Shown one piece after another: positions 6,427 through 15,512 of a DNA stretch of 64,000 bases; within the stretch, counting starts at the first letter, position 1; each line of letters opens with the position of its first letter. The DNA is from Thermoproteota archaeon (GTDB lineage Archaea; Korarchaeota; Korarchaeia; Korarchaeales; Korarchaeaceae). The stretch covers positions 186,001 through 250,000 of the forward strand of contig JAOZGC010000002.1 of assembly GCA_027491915.1 (NCBI GenBank). Direction: 5' to 3'. A model generated the notes under the pieces. It saw only the letters and a program-made list of their open reading frames with translations, ran no database searches and was not told the origin of the DNA. The translations under genes were made by a program, and so were the position numbers.

Positions 6427-8634
6427 TCAGAGGAAATCCTCCAATCCTCCCCCTCCTCCGCCCTCCTTCCCGACCTCAACCTCCCTGATCGCCCTCAAGG
6501 TTCTGTCCATGACTCCGTCGAACAGCTCCAGGTAGTAGCCGAAGTCCACATCATCAGGACTGACGAACTCCACCGGTCGGGCCCTCTCGTTCACGCTTCC
6601 CCTTCCCTTGACTATCACTATCCTCAGTACCTGGCCCCTGTGTATCTCTATCCCCCTCCCCTTCAGCCACATGCCAACCGCGTATCCCTTGGTCTTCCTC
6701 TGAAAATCCTCCAGCCTCTTGCCCACGGTCTCCACAATCACCAGGTCTTCCATATCCACCTCCCTCCTCTCCAACCTCTTCCTGGCGGAGGCGACAGTCC
6801 TCACTATCTCCTCCATGGGGGCCCCGCGCAGGGCCGCCTCGACGACCCTCCTCTGAGCCTTCTTCACGACGGCGGGATAATCCCTCCTAACGAACTCGAA
6901 GCCTCTGGCCTCCAGCCTCCCACCGACCAAGTGGGCGTACTTCTTCTTGGATAGGTAGAGGGCCGCGTCCGCCACGTATTGGAACTCCAGCGAGAGGGGG
7001 TACTCTGAATCTATCTCCTCGGCCAACCTCAGGTAATCCCCCTCGGAACCGCCGACGAGCTGTATTCCATCGGTGTCCACGTAGATGGGTTTCAAACCCA
7101 TCTCCTCCGCCCTCTTCATGACCTCCTTTATCAGCCTCCTCCCCACGGCGGCGGTCAGCTCGGCAGCCTCCCTACTCTTGAAAAGGGCCGACCCCCATCC
7201 CATGTAACCGTACAGGGCATTCGTCAAGACCTTGATGGCCTTTTCCACCGCCCTGAGTTTCTTAACCTCGCCCGGCCCCGCCGCCGACGACTCCTCTTTT
7301 ATGGCCGCCCTCTCCCTAATGAGCTCCTCGGCAATCCCCGATATTATCCCCCTGGGTTCCGTGCACACCTCCTTGATCGTCCCCTCTCCCTCGACCCTTC
7401 TGGTGGGACACTCCCCGCCGGGCGGGGAGACCGTCTCCGGGCTTATGTTGTAGCCGGCGATTATCGAAGGGTACATGCTCCTGAAATCCAGGTATCCGAC
7501 CTCCCTGTAGAGTCCCGGCCTGTCCAACCACACGAATCCACCCTTGAAATACCCGGCCGACCTTCTCCTCTCCGGGGGGGCCATTCCCTCCCTGAGGGCC
7601 CTCCTCAGCACGAGGGATTCGACGAGTTCACCGACGGGAGACCTGATAGTCTCGTGTATCGGTCTCAGACACCTCCTGGAGAGTTCCTCTTGGTGCGGCA
7701 GTAACCTCTTGGCCATTTCTCTTATGGTATCAACCTTATCCTCCATATATCTCAGAATTCTATCCCTCTCTCCCCTCCACATGTTTGGTATCTTATACTT
7801 CGGTATGGGATTTGGTCTCTCCACTCCAAGGGCGTCGGCCAACTCGTGCCAGGACCTGGTCGGAAGCTGCGGGAAATCTCTCCACGCCAGGGCGAATAGG
7901 TCCAGATCGGCCCTCCCGGGGATCACCCTCTCTACCAGTATGATCCCCCTGAAGAACCTGCCAGTCTCTCTAGGTTCCCCCCCGCCTCTCCCTCCGTCGA
8001 GGTTCACCCCCCCCCTCTCGGCCCTAGCCTGGATGTGGGCCAGCTCGTCCGCGTCCTGGCCGTACCCGACTATCACGTCTGGATCCTCTCTCCTGACGGT
8101 CTTCAAGAATTCTCCTATGATCTCGGAGTCGTCTCCCTCAGGCCCCTCCAGGGAGACGGGCTCCTCATCCCCGACGGCATAGGCCAGGGCTATTATTGGG
8201 CTCTCCCCGACCACCGGATACCCGAGCTTGCTGTACACCACCCCTGTAAAGTACATGATCTTGAGATCCTCGAGTCCGCCGATGCCCACCGGTTCCAGAT
8301 CCTCGGACAGGAGGCTGAAGGGCTCCAACCCCCTCTCCATCAGGAATTGGTGCCACGTCGGGATGTCCCCCGCCCTGACCCCCTTAACCTCCCTCGAAAT
8401 CCTCCTGCGATCCTCCTCCCTCAACCTGACCTTCCTGAACCTCTTCTCCCTGAGGGGATCCCTCAGGACGACCTCTTCCTCCGATAGAATCTTGTCCCTA
8501 AACCTCGCGGGTACCTCAGCCCCCTCGGGTACGAGGACGTAGGGGAGGTATTCGACCTCCTCCCTCCCGCCCCCTCCGACCCAGAGTCTGACCCCGCCGG
8601 GGATCTCCTCCATGTGGTAGAATGTTCCTCTCAA
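6427..8634 (-). CDS. polB: B-family DNA polymerase with degenerate proofreading exonuclease
   Basis: A 735-residue archaeal PolB with TTG start. Polymerase motifs are intact: motif A LDFRSMYPSII (382-392), motif B KAIKVLTNALYGYMGW (465-480) and motif C YVDTDG (518-523). The 3'-5' exonuclease motifs are not. Where Exo I should read DIE the protein has YFTGV (near 128-132), Exo II shows VGYGQDADE instead of N...FD, and the Exo III Tyr/Asp spacing is disturbed. DNA synthesis should be possible but proofreading unlikely. It is short compared with replicative PolB1 (about 850-900 residues), so a lesion-bypass or accessory role is possible. It shares an AT block (8662-8669) with thiI. Confidence 0.9.
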   Translation of the reverse strand: MRGTFYHMEEIPGGVRLWVGGGGREEVEYLPYVLVPEGAEVPARFRDKILSEEEVVLRDPLREKRFRKVRLREEDRRRISREVKGVRAGDIPTWHQFLMERGLEPFSLLSEDLEPVGIGGLEDLKIMYFTGVVYSKLGYPVVGESPIIALAYAVGDEEPVSLEGPEGDDSEIIGEFLKTVRREDPDVIVGYGQDADELAHIQARAERGGVNLDGGRGGGEPRETGRFFRGIILVERVIPGRADLDLFALAWRDFPQLPTRSWHELADALGVERPNPIPKYKIPNMWRGERDRILRYMEDKVDTIREMAKRLLPHQEELSRRCLRPIHETIRSPVGELVESLVLRRALREGMAPPERRRSAGYFKGGFVWLDRPGLYREVGYLDFRSMYPSIIAGYNISPETVSPPGGECPTRRVEGEGTIKEVCTEPRGIISGIAEELIRERAAIKEESSAAGPGEVKKLRAVEKAIKVLTNALYGYMGWGSALFKSREAAELTAAVGRRLIKEVMKRAEEMGLKPIYVDTDGIQLVGGSEGDYLRLAEEIDSEYPLSLEFQYVADAALYLSKKKYAHLVGGRLEARGFEFVRRDYPAVVKKAQRRVVEAALRGAPMEEIVRTVASARKRLERREVDMEDLVIVETVGKRLEDFQRKTKGYAVGMWLKGRGIEIHRGQVLRIVIVKGRGSVNERARPVEFVSPDDVDFGYYLELFDGVMDRTLRAIREVEVGKEGGGGGGLEDFL

Positions 8635-8661
8635 GGGCCCCCCCTTCCCAGCGGCCGGTTG

Positions 8662-8669
8662 ATTAATTT
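8662..8669. promoter_or_regulatory. Shared TATA block between polB and thiI
   Basis: ATTAATTT is the only AT-rich block between the divergent genes. It lies 31 bases from the polB TTG and would start thiI transcription near 8692. Confidence 0.5.
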
Positions 8670-8723
8670 CAGCTAGGCGGTTGTGGATCGGGTGTCCCTA
8701 TACCGGAGCGGACCGCGCTGCTG

Positions 8724-9821
8724 GTGAGATATTCGGAGATAGGCCTGAAATCTAAGAGGGTCAGGCCCCGGATGGAGGCCAGACTCGTCGAGAACTTGAA
8801 ATCCACCTTCCTGCACTCGGGGATATCTTTCTCCGGGATCGAGGTGGTCAGGGGGAGGATAATCGTCAGGACTAGGAGCGAGAGGGCCGAGGAGGCGGCC
8901 TCCAGGGTATTCGGGGTAAAGTCGGCCAGCCACGCCGTTGAGGTTCCGGCAGAGATGGAGGCCATAGAGAAGGCGGCCAGGGCCGTCGCCAGAGAGGGGG
9001 AGGGGTCCTTCGCCGTTAGGGCCCGGAGACTGACCAAGGACCTACCGATCAACTCCCAGGAGATAGCTCGGATCGTCGGGGCCGCAATAAGGGAGGAGAC
9101 CGGCAGGCCGGTCGACCTGTCCAATCCCGATCAGGTCATCGGTATAGAGGTGATTGGAGGCAGGGCCTACGTGTTCGACAGCAGGGTGGAGGGGCCGGGC
9201 GGGCTGCCGCTGGGGACCCAGGGGACCGCCGTGGCCCTGATATCTGGAGGAATAGACAGCCCGGTGGCCGCCTGGCTGATGATGAGGAGGGGAGTAGAGA
9301 TCCTCCCTCTCCACATGAAGGTGGGAGATCGATCGGAGGAGTCCTTTTATCGGGTTCTCCGGGTCCTCAGGGAGTACTCGCGCGGGGGAGAGAGGGATCC
9401 GACAGTCCTCGATCACGCCGAGACCATGACCCAGGTGACGTCCGCCCTGGCCGAGGTTGGGGAGCTGAGCTGGACCTGCCTGTTCTGCAAGAGGGCCATG
9501 TTGAAGGCAGCGGAGGAGGTTGCCCGGGCCAGGGGGGCCGAGGCCATAGTTACCGGAGAGTCCTTGGGGCAGGTGGCCTCCCAGACCCTGGCCAACATGT
9601 CGGTGATCTCCAGGGGATTGGAACTCCCCGTCCTCAGGCCACTGATCGGAATGGATAAGGAGGAGATAGTGTCCGTCGCCAAGAGGATAGGGACCTACCA
9701 GGTCTACGAGCGCCCTCCCCCCTGTCCCTTCAGGCCGAAGAGGGTGATCACGTCGGCCAGGTGGGATAAATTCGTTGAGGTGGCCAGGAAGTCCGGGTTA
9801 CACCACCTGCTCAGTCCCTGA
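8724..9821 (+). CDS. thiI: tRNA 4-thiouridine synthetase ThiI, no rhodanese domain
   Basis: A 365-residue protein with a THUMP domain (about 50-160) and a PP-loop ATPase domain with ALISGGIDSPVAAWLMMRRG. It activates U8 of tRNA for s4U formation and may also serve thiamine thiazole synthesis. Cysteines in WTCLFCKRAML and the SLGQVASQTLANM block are characteristic. There is no C-terminal rhodanese domain, as in many archaea. The GTG start immediately precedes RYSEIGLKS; family members usually have a few more residues (LLVRYSEI), and the codons before 8724 could encode them, but no ATG/GTG/TTG is in frame there. Confidence 0.92.
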   Translation: MRYSEIGLKSKRVRPRMEARLVENLKSTFLHSGISFSGIEVVRGRIIVRTRSERAEEAASRVFGVKSASHAVEVPAEMEAIEKAARAVAREGEGSFAVRARRLTKDLPINSQEIARIVGAAIREETGRPVDLSNPDQVIGIEVIGGRAYVFDSRVEGPGGLPLGTQGTAVALISGGIDSPVAAWLMMRRGVEILPLHMKVGDRSEESFYRVLRVLREYSRGGERDPTVLDHAETMTQVTSALAEVGELSWTCLFCKRAMLKAAEEVARARGAEAIVTGESLGQVASQTLANMSVISRGLELPVLRPLIGMDKEEIVSVAKRIGTYQVYERPPPCPFRPKRVITSARWDKFVEVARKSGLHHLLSP

Positions 9822-11043
9822 TGGACGAAACGTACCTGGAGATCCTGTCCAATCCCTCCCTCAACCTCCCCTCGTTCATGACCAGGGGGGCGAAGGACAG
9901 CCTTACCCACCCCTCCATCCCGAAGTCGACCCCGGGGGCCAGGGCCACCTGCCACCCCCTCAGGAGCTCCTCCGTGAACTCTTTTGATGTTTTTCCCGTT
10001 TCTCCTATATTGAAGAATACATAAAAACCGCCATCGGGTCTCAACGGCCTCAATTTTTCTATGCGTGCTATCCCGTCGTACGCCCTGGCGGCCGTCCTCC
10101 CGTACAGGGATGGGGTCTCGCTCAGCATGTACCTCTTTATTCTTGATCCGGAGGTGTTCTCCATCATCTTGACGAATCCCCTCTGGATTAGCCCCGACGG
10201 AGACAGAGTCCTTGCCTGCTGCACGGTCTCCACAGCCCTGAGGAGATACGGGTCTCCGTAAAGGTACGCGGCCCTCCACCCAGGTATCCTGAACTCTTTC
10301 GACAGTGAGGCCAACCACAACTCATTCTCCCTTCTCTTCCTCGAATAATACGCCGGAATGTCTCCGTAATGGAACATCCTGTAGGCGACATCTATCAGCA
10401 CCCACAGCCCCCTGTCCTCGGCTATGTCCACCACTCCAGAGAGGGTCTCATCGTCGTAGACCTGGCCGTCCGGGTTCCCGGGCGTGGTTATGACTATCAT
10501 CCTCGTATCTGGCGTGATTAATTCGTCCAGATCCCCCAAATCAGGATTAAATTTTCCCCCTTTAATGGTCCTCCACCTCCTGATCCTCGCACCCATGCCG
10601 CTCTCCACGAGGATCTGTCTCTCGTAGTTCAGGTAGAAGGGGGTGGCCATGATGACCTCCGAGCCCCTGTCTAGCGTGGCCAAGAACAATCCGCCGGATA
10701 TGTCCGTGCTCCCCAGACCCGAGAGCAGCTCTTCCGTCTCAATCTCCCTACCGAAGACGATCGACTCGTATTTCGCGATCGCCTCCAGGAACTCCGGGTC
10801 TCCCCTGGTTGGGGGGTACCGAGCGGAGTTCACCAGTTCCCCATCGTCTTCCAGGACAGCAGAGATTCCCTCCCTCAGGAACTCCGGGGGGGGATCCTGA
10901 GGCCAACCTCCGCCCATGTAGATGAGCGGCCTCGGGTACCTCTCCGGGTGTCTCCTGTAGTCGGCGACCAGGTTCATTATCTCCCTTATCGAGCTGGGGT
11001 TCTCGACGGCGAACTCGGCCGTCAAAGAGATCCGGCCGCGCAT
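9811..11043 (-). CDS. PLP-dependent class I/II aminotransferase
   Basis: A 410-residue fold-type I aminotransferase. The PLP lysine is in SLSKEFRIPGWRAAYL, the Asn/Asp cofactor residues in TTPGNPDGQVYDDETL and VLIDVAYRMF, and the substrate carboxylate Arg in GWVRLSFAP. The amino donor and acceptor cannot be told from sequence. Its 3' end overlaps thiI by 11 bases. A TTTTTAAC block at 11077-11084 is the probable promoter, with a GGTGGGG leader just before ATG 11043. Several stretches (9990-10060, 10510-10570) are clearly richer in A/T than the rest of the gene. Confidence 0.88.
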   Translation of the reverse strand: MRGRISLTAEFAVENPSSIREIMNLVADYRRHPERYPRPLIYMGGGWPQDPPPEFLREGISAVLEDDGELVNSARYPPTRGDPEFLEAIAKYESIVFGREIETEELLSGLGSTDISGGLFLATLDRGSEVIMATPFYLNYERQILVESGMGARIRRWRTIKGGKFNPDLGDLDELITPDTRMIVITTPGNPDGQVYDDETLSGVVDIAEDRGLWVLIDVAYRMFHYGDIPAYYSRKRRENELWLASLSKEFRIPGWRAAYLYGDPYLLRAVETVQQARTLSPSGLIQRGFVKMMENTSGSRIKRYMLSETPSLYGRTAARAYDGIARIEKLRPLRPDGGFYVFFNIGETGKTSKEFTEELLRGWQVALAPGVDFGMEGWVRLSFAPLVMNEGRLREGLDRISRYVSSIRD

Positions 11044-11114
11044 GGCCCCACCGTGCGCCCGGCGGAAGCTCTGTTAAAAATGGATCCCTGCTCACCGTCG
11101 GACGCGTCTCACAT

Positions 11115-11242
11115 GGGGGCTGGCAGCTTCCGCGTTTCCCGGACCCTTGCGGAGTCCAGTACTCCGCGGAACGTGGCCAGGCTTAACTTCCGGGTTCGGA
11201 ACGAGTCCGGGTGTGTCCCTGGCCACTATGGCCGCCCGCCCC
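11115..11242 (-). rRNA. rrf: 5S ribosomal RNA
   Basis: Read on the minus strand the sequence contains the 5S core GGCCATAGTGGCCAGGG, then CCGAACCCGGAAGTTAAGC, then GGAGTACTGGACTCCGC. The ends pair as helix I: GGGCGGGCGGC (11241-11231) with GCUGCCAGCCC (11127-11117), ten of eleven positions paired including one G-U. An ATTTAAAT box at 11265-11272 lies about 26 bases upstream. The gene stands alone, away from 16S/23S, as often in TACK archaea. Ends are estimated from pairing and may be off by a few bases. Confidence 0.93.
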
Positions 11243-11263
11243 GGTCGGGGGTGGGGAAAGGGG

Positions 11264-11273
11264 GATTTAAATC
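11264..11273. promoter_or_regulatory. Palindromic TATA box between 5S rRNA and ileS
   Basis: GATTTAAATC is a perfect palindrome. It is about 26 bases from the predicted 5S 5' end on the minus strand. On the plus strand it would start transcription near 11295, leaving a short ileS leader with GGGTGGTC before the TTG at 11311. Confidence 0.6.
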
Positions 11274-11310
11274 TACCGTAGCGCGATAGGCCGGCGGCGG
11301 GTGGTCTCGG

Positions 11311-14253
11311 TTGGCCCGTATCAAGAGCAGCCGGGAGAAGTTTGACCCAAAAAAATACGAGGAGGAAGTACTCCGATTCTGGGAAGAGGGCAAAATCTAC
11401 GAGAAGCTGAGGGAGAGACTCAGGGGAGGCCCCAAGTTCTTCTTCCTTGACGGTCCTCCCTACCCCTCTGCCGAGGAGCCCCACCCCGGAACCCTATGGA
11501 ACAAGATCCTCAAGGACTCCGTCATAAGATTCCGCAGGTCCCTGGGTTTCGACGTGCTCGACAGGCCCGGGTGGGACACCCACGGCCTGCCCATCGAGGT
11601 GATGACGGAGAGAAGGTTGGGCCTGAGGTCAAAAAGAGAAATAGAAGAGAGAGGAATAGATAAGTTTATTAATGATTGTAGGTCTTTAGCCCTTCATAAC
11701 ATAGAAAAAATGGGAGATTGGTTTAGAGAGTTCGGAGTATCTATGAGGTGGGACGACGCCTACTTGACCCTCAAGCCGGAGTACATAGACAGCGCGTGGT
11801 GGGGGATCAAGAGGATCTGGGAGCAGGGGCGGCTGAAGCGGGGCCTCAAGGTGGTCCACTGGTGTCCGAGATGCGAGACCGTGCTCTCGGACTACGAGGT
11901 GAACGAGTACAGGAACCTTAAGGACCCTTCCATATACGTGAGATTCCAGCTGGAGGGGAGGCCCGGCGAGTACATCCTCGTGTGGACGACCACGCCCTGG
12001 ACCATACCGGCCAACGTGGCCGTCATGGTGCACCCCAACTTCACCTACGTCAGGGTGAGGGTGGACGACTCCACCTACCTGCTGGCTGAGCAGAGGCTGG
12101 AGGCGGTTGCCAGAGACGTCGGATGGCAGGATTACGAGGTGGTGGAGAGGCTGCCCGGCTCCGCCCTCGAGGGCCTACGTTACGTTCACCCCCTGAGGGA
12201 CCTGATACCCGCCCTGAGGTCTCTCGAGAGGGCGCACTTCGTCATACTCTCCGAAGAGTTCGTCACGCTTGATGAGGGAACGGGATGCGTTCACTCGGCT
12301 CCCGGCCACGGCAGGGAGGACTTCGAGGCCGCCCACGAGAGATACGGCCTGCCCGTGATATCCCCCGTCGACGACAGGGGAAGTTACACGGACGAGGCCG
12401 GGCCCCTAGCAGGGTTGCAGGTCAGGGAGGCCAACGACAGGGTCATTGACATGCTCAGGGAGAGGGGGGCCCTGGTGGCCTCCGGCTGGATAGTGCACAA
12501 GTATCCGGTCTGTTGGAGGTGCGGCACCCCCCTCATCATAAGGGCGACCGAGCAGTGGTTCATCAGGCTCGTCGACCTGAAGGAGAAGCTGATCTCCGAG
12601 GTCAAGGGGGTTAGGTGGGTTCCGGAGTGGGCTGGAGCCCGGAGATTCGTCAACTGGCTGGAGGACCTGGAGGACTGGGTTATCTCCCGCCAGAGATACT
12701 GGGGAACCCCCCTGCCCATATGGGTGTGCGAGAATTGCGGAGAGACCGTGGCCGTCGGGGGACTCAGGGAGTTGGCAGACATGGCAGGCGAGGTTCCGGA
12801 GGATCCCCACAGGCCCTGGGTGGATGGGGTAACCCTGAGGTGCCCGAAATGCGGCGGGGAGATGAGGAGGGTGGAGGACGTGCTCGACGTGTGGTACGAC
12901 TCGGGCGCCTCCTTCTTCGCCTCCCTGGGATACCCCTCCAGGAGAGACGAGTTCGACAGGTGGAGTCCGGTCGACTTCATAGTGGAGGGTCACGATCAGA
13001 TAAGGGGGTGGTTCTTCTCCCTCCTCAGGCTGGGCGTCCTGCTGTTCGGGAAGGCGCCCTACCGGTCAGTCCTGATGCATGGCTTCATGCTGGACGAGAG
13101 GGGGCAGGAGATGCACAAGTCCAAGGGGAACTACGAGCCCCCTAGCAGGATAGTTGAGAGGGCCGGCAGGGACGCCTTCCGCATATTCGTCCTGTCCAAG
13201 GTCCAGTGGAACGACATAAGATTCGTCTGGAGGGAGCTAGAGAACGTAGTCAGGAAGATGGGAATCATCTGGAACGTCTACAGCTTTGCCGGCCTCTACC
13301 TGTCCGACCTAGATCTGCCGGACTCGCCCGAGGGGGAGCTGGACTACTCGGACAGGTGGCTGCTCTCCAGATTCGGGAGCCTCAGGAGGAGGTTCCACTC
13401 GGCCATGGAATCTCTCTCGGTCCATGAGGCGGTCAACTCCCTGCTCAACTTCTACCTGGAAGATCTCAGCCATGGCTACCTGACCTTCGTGAGGAGAGAT
13501 CTGCGCCGCGGGGAAGAGGCCGTCAGGAGGAGGAGGGGGTCCGTCCTCCTCTACGTGCTGCTGAATTCACTCCCCATGCTGGCCGTGATCGCCCCCATAA
13601 TGGCAGAGAAGATCTACCTCTCCTTCTTCTCTTCGGAAGACATGCCAAAGAGCGTGAACTTCCTCGACTTCCCGGACGAGTCGGTGGAATCTTGGATAGA
13701 TGAGGGGCTGGAGGCAGACATGGCCACCGCCATGGAGGTCGCGAGGGCCGCGGCGGCCGCGAGGGCCTCCGCCGGGATAAAGAGGAGGCAGCCGCTGAGG
13801 GAGCTGGTAGTGGTCAGCGCGGATCCGAGGGTTCGATCCTCCCTCGAGAGGTTCTCCGACATACTGACGCTCGAGGCTAACGTGCGATCCGTCAGGATGG
13901 CCGAGGGGCCGCCCGAGGGAGATGGGTGGATCTCGTCCGGGTTCGACCGGGGGGAGGTCTACCTGTACTCCGTGCTGGGCCCGGAGGAGGTGAGGGAGGG
14001 GCTCGCCCGGGAAGTCATAAGGAGGATACAGCAGACCAGGAAAGAGATGGGTCTGACCGTGGGGGTGGAGAAAGTCGAGGTCAGGATAGAGACCGACGAC
14101 GAGACCTGGGACCTCCTGAGCGGCTCGCTCGATCGGGTGGCTGAGGAGACAGATTCCGCGGTCGTGTACCGAGGAGGGCCTGATGAGGGATTCTCCGGTC
14201 GGGTTTGGGACGTTGATGGGAGGTCGATCGGAATTTGGCTGAGGAGATTGTGA
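11311..14253 (+). CDS. ileS: Isoleucyl-tRNA synthetase
   Basis: A 980-residue class I synthetase with TTG start. The HIGH motif appears as HPGT (residues 58-61) in DGPPYPSAEEPHPGTLWNKI, followed by PGWDTHGLPIE. The editing domain shows VWTTTPWTIPANVAVMVHP and DEGTGCVHSAPGHG with its catalytic aspartate region. The KMSKS loop is MHKSKGN (from residue 601). Zinc-binding cysteine pairs are in WCPRCET and RCPKCGG. A stretch of about 100 bases at 11630-11740 is strikingly A/T-rich while the protein stays conserved. The 3' end overlaps aspS by 19 bases. Confidence 0.95.
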   Translation: MARIKSSREKFDPKKYEEEVLRFWEEGKIYEKLRERLRGGPKFFFLDGPPYPSAEEPHPGTLWNKILKDSVIRFRRSLGFDVLDRPGWDTHGLPIEVMTERRLGLRSKREIEERGIDKFINDCRSLALHNIEKMGDWFREFGVSMRWDDAYLTLKPEYIDSAWWGIKRIWEQGRLKRGLKVVHWCPRCETVLSDYEVNEYRNLKDPSIYVRFQLEGRPGEYILVWTTTPWTIPANVAVMVHPNFTYVRVRVDDSTYLLAEQRLEAVARDVGWQDYEVVERLPGSALEGLRYVHPLRDLIPALRSLERAHFVILSEEFVTLDEGTGCVHSAPGHGREDFEAAHERYGLPVISPVDDRGSYTDEAGPLAGLQVREANDRVIDMLRERGALVASGWIVHKYPVCWRCGTPLIIRATEQWFIRLVDLKEKLISEVKGVRWVPEWAGARRFVNWLEDLEDWVISRQRYWGTPLPIWVCENCGETVAVGGLRELADMAGEVPEDPHRPWVDGVTLRCPKCGGEMRRVEDVLDVWYDSGASFFASLGYPSRRDEFDRWSPVDFIVEGHDQIRGWFFSLLRLGVLLFGKAPYRSVLMHGFMLDERGQEMHKSKGNYEPPSRIVERAGRDAFRIFVLSKVQWNDIRFVWRELENVVRKMGIIWNVYSFAGLYLSDLDLPDSPEGELDYSDRWLLSRFGSLRRRFHSAMESLSVHEAVNSLLNFYLEDLSHGYLTFVRRDLRRGEEAVRRRRGSVLLYVLLNSLPMLAVIAPIMAEKIYLSFFSSEDMPKSVNFLDFPDESVESWIDEGLEADMATAMEVARAAAAARASAGIKRRQPLRELVVVSADPRVRSSLERFSDILTLEANVRSVRMAEGPPEGDGWISSGFDRGEVYLYSVLGPEEVREGLAREVIRRIQQTRKEMGLTVGVEKVEVRIETDDETWDLLSGSLDRVAEETDSAVVYRGGPDEGFSGRVWDVDGRSIGIWLRRL

Positions 14254-15512
14254 GGGTGGGGGGATGGGTTGCCGAGGTTCACGACGTGGGGAGGAGGTTG
14301 AGGTTCATACTGCTGCGTAGGGGTGAGGAGAGGTACCAGCTGACCCTGAAGAGAGGGGTCGTCGCCGAAGACCTCTTCAGGCTCACGGAGGATCTGCCCC
14401 AGGAGAGCGTGATCGAGGCGGAGGGCAGGATCGTCTCCGAGAAGGTAGCCAGGGGAGCGGACTTGGAGATCGTACCGGAGAGAATAGTCGTGCACTCCCT
14501 GGCGGACAGGAAGCTCCCGCTCGATCCCAACTGGAAGGTCAAGGCCCTGCTCCCGACCCGGCTTGACAATAGACCCCTCGACCTCAGGAGGCCCGAGGTC
14601 CAGGCGATCTTCAGGATAACCGCCTCCCTGGTCAGGGGAATGACCGACTGGTTGGATGAGAGGGGGTTCGTCAGGCTGTTCACTCCGGCCATAATCGGGG
14701 GGTACAGCGAGAGCGGCGCCGAGACGTTCAGAGTCCGATACTTCGATCAAACGGCCTATCTGAGGCAGGATCCACAACTTCACAGGCAGCTCGCCATAAT
14801 AGGGGGATTCGACAAGTTGTACGACCTAGGGACCAACTGGCGCGCGGAGCCAAGCCACACCACGAGGCACATAACGGAGTTCAGATCCATAGCCGTGGAG
14901 ATGGCCTTCATAAGAGACGAGAGAGACGTGATGAGGGTGGAGGAGGAGATGATCCGGGCCGGCATCGAGAGGGTGGTCGAGGAGAGACAGAGGGAGCTGG
15001 AGATCCTGGGAGTGGATCTTACAGTCCCCCGGACTCCCTTCCCCGAGCTGAGGTTCCCCGAGGTGTACGACATCCTGAAATCGCGCGGTAAGGACATACC
15101 CTACGGGGAGGACTACGACACGGAGTCCGAGAGGATAATCTGCTCCTACGCCAGGGAGGAGCTTGGATCCGAGTTCGTCTTCGTCAACAGATTTCCTTTC
15201 TCGGCCAAGCCATTCTACGTGATGAAGGCCGATCCCCCTTGGGCCAGGAGCGTGGACCTACTATACAGGGGATTGGAACTGAGTTCTGGAGGACAGAGGG
15301 AGCACAGGCACGAAGTCCTGGTTTCCCAACTGGTGGAAAAGGGAATGAACCCCAAATCCATGGAGTGGTTCACTAAATTCTTCCGCTACGGCGCTCCTCC
15401 CCATGGGGGCTTCGCTCTGGGCATAGAGAGACTGATAACCCAGATGCTGGGACTCGGGAATATCAGAGAGGCGGCCCTCTTCCCCAGAGATCCCTCTAGG
15501 GTGCTTCCCTGA
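14235..15512 (+). CDS. aspS: Aspartyl-tRNA synthetase, archaeal type
   Basis: A 425-residue class IIb synthetase. An N-terminal OB-fold anticodon domain (VRVGGWVAEVHDVG) is followed by a catalytic core with motif 2 (YDLGTNWRAEPSHTTRHITEF) and motif 3 (YGAPPHGGFALGIERLITQM). The SVDLLYRGLELSSGGQREHR segment fits AspRS rather than AsnRS. There is no bacterial GAD insertion. I cannot say from this whether it is discriminating or also charges tRNA-Asn. The TTG start lies inside the end of ileS (translational coupling). The last 17 bases overlap the convergent AMP phosphorylase. Confidence 0.9.
   Translation: MAEEIVRVGGWVAEVHDVGRRLRFILLRRGEERYQLTLKRGVVAEDLFRLTEDLPQESVIEAEGRIVSEKVARGADLEIVPERIVVHSLADRKLPLDPNWKVKALLPTRLDNRPLDLRRPEVQAIFRITASLVRGMTDWLDERGFVRLFTPAIIGGYSESGAETFRVRYFDQTAYLRQDPQLHRQLAIIGGFDKLYDLGTNWRAEPSHTTRHITEFRSIAVEMAFIRDERDVMRVEEEMIRAGIERVVEERQRELEILGVDLTVPRTPFPELRFPEVYDILKSRGKDIPYGEDYDTESERIICSYAREELGSEFVFVNRFPFSAKPFYVMKADPPWARSVDLLYRGLELSSGGQREHRHEVLVSQLVEKGMNPKSMEWFTKFFRYGAPPHGGFALGIERLITQMLGLGNIREAALFPRDPSRVLP

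Noticed and set aside
13820-13850. tRNA T-loop-like GGTTCGATCC
   Set aside because: It lies within the ileS coding sequence, and no acceptor or anticodon stems surround it.
14235-15512. Asparaginyl-tRNA synthetase
   Set aside because: The SVDLLYRGLELSSGGQREHR region and PPHGGFALGIERL block fit archaeal AspRS; AsnRS has a GEIIGGSERE-type sequence at this place.
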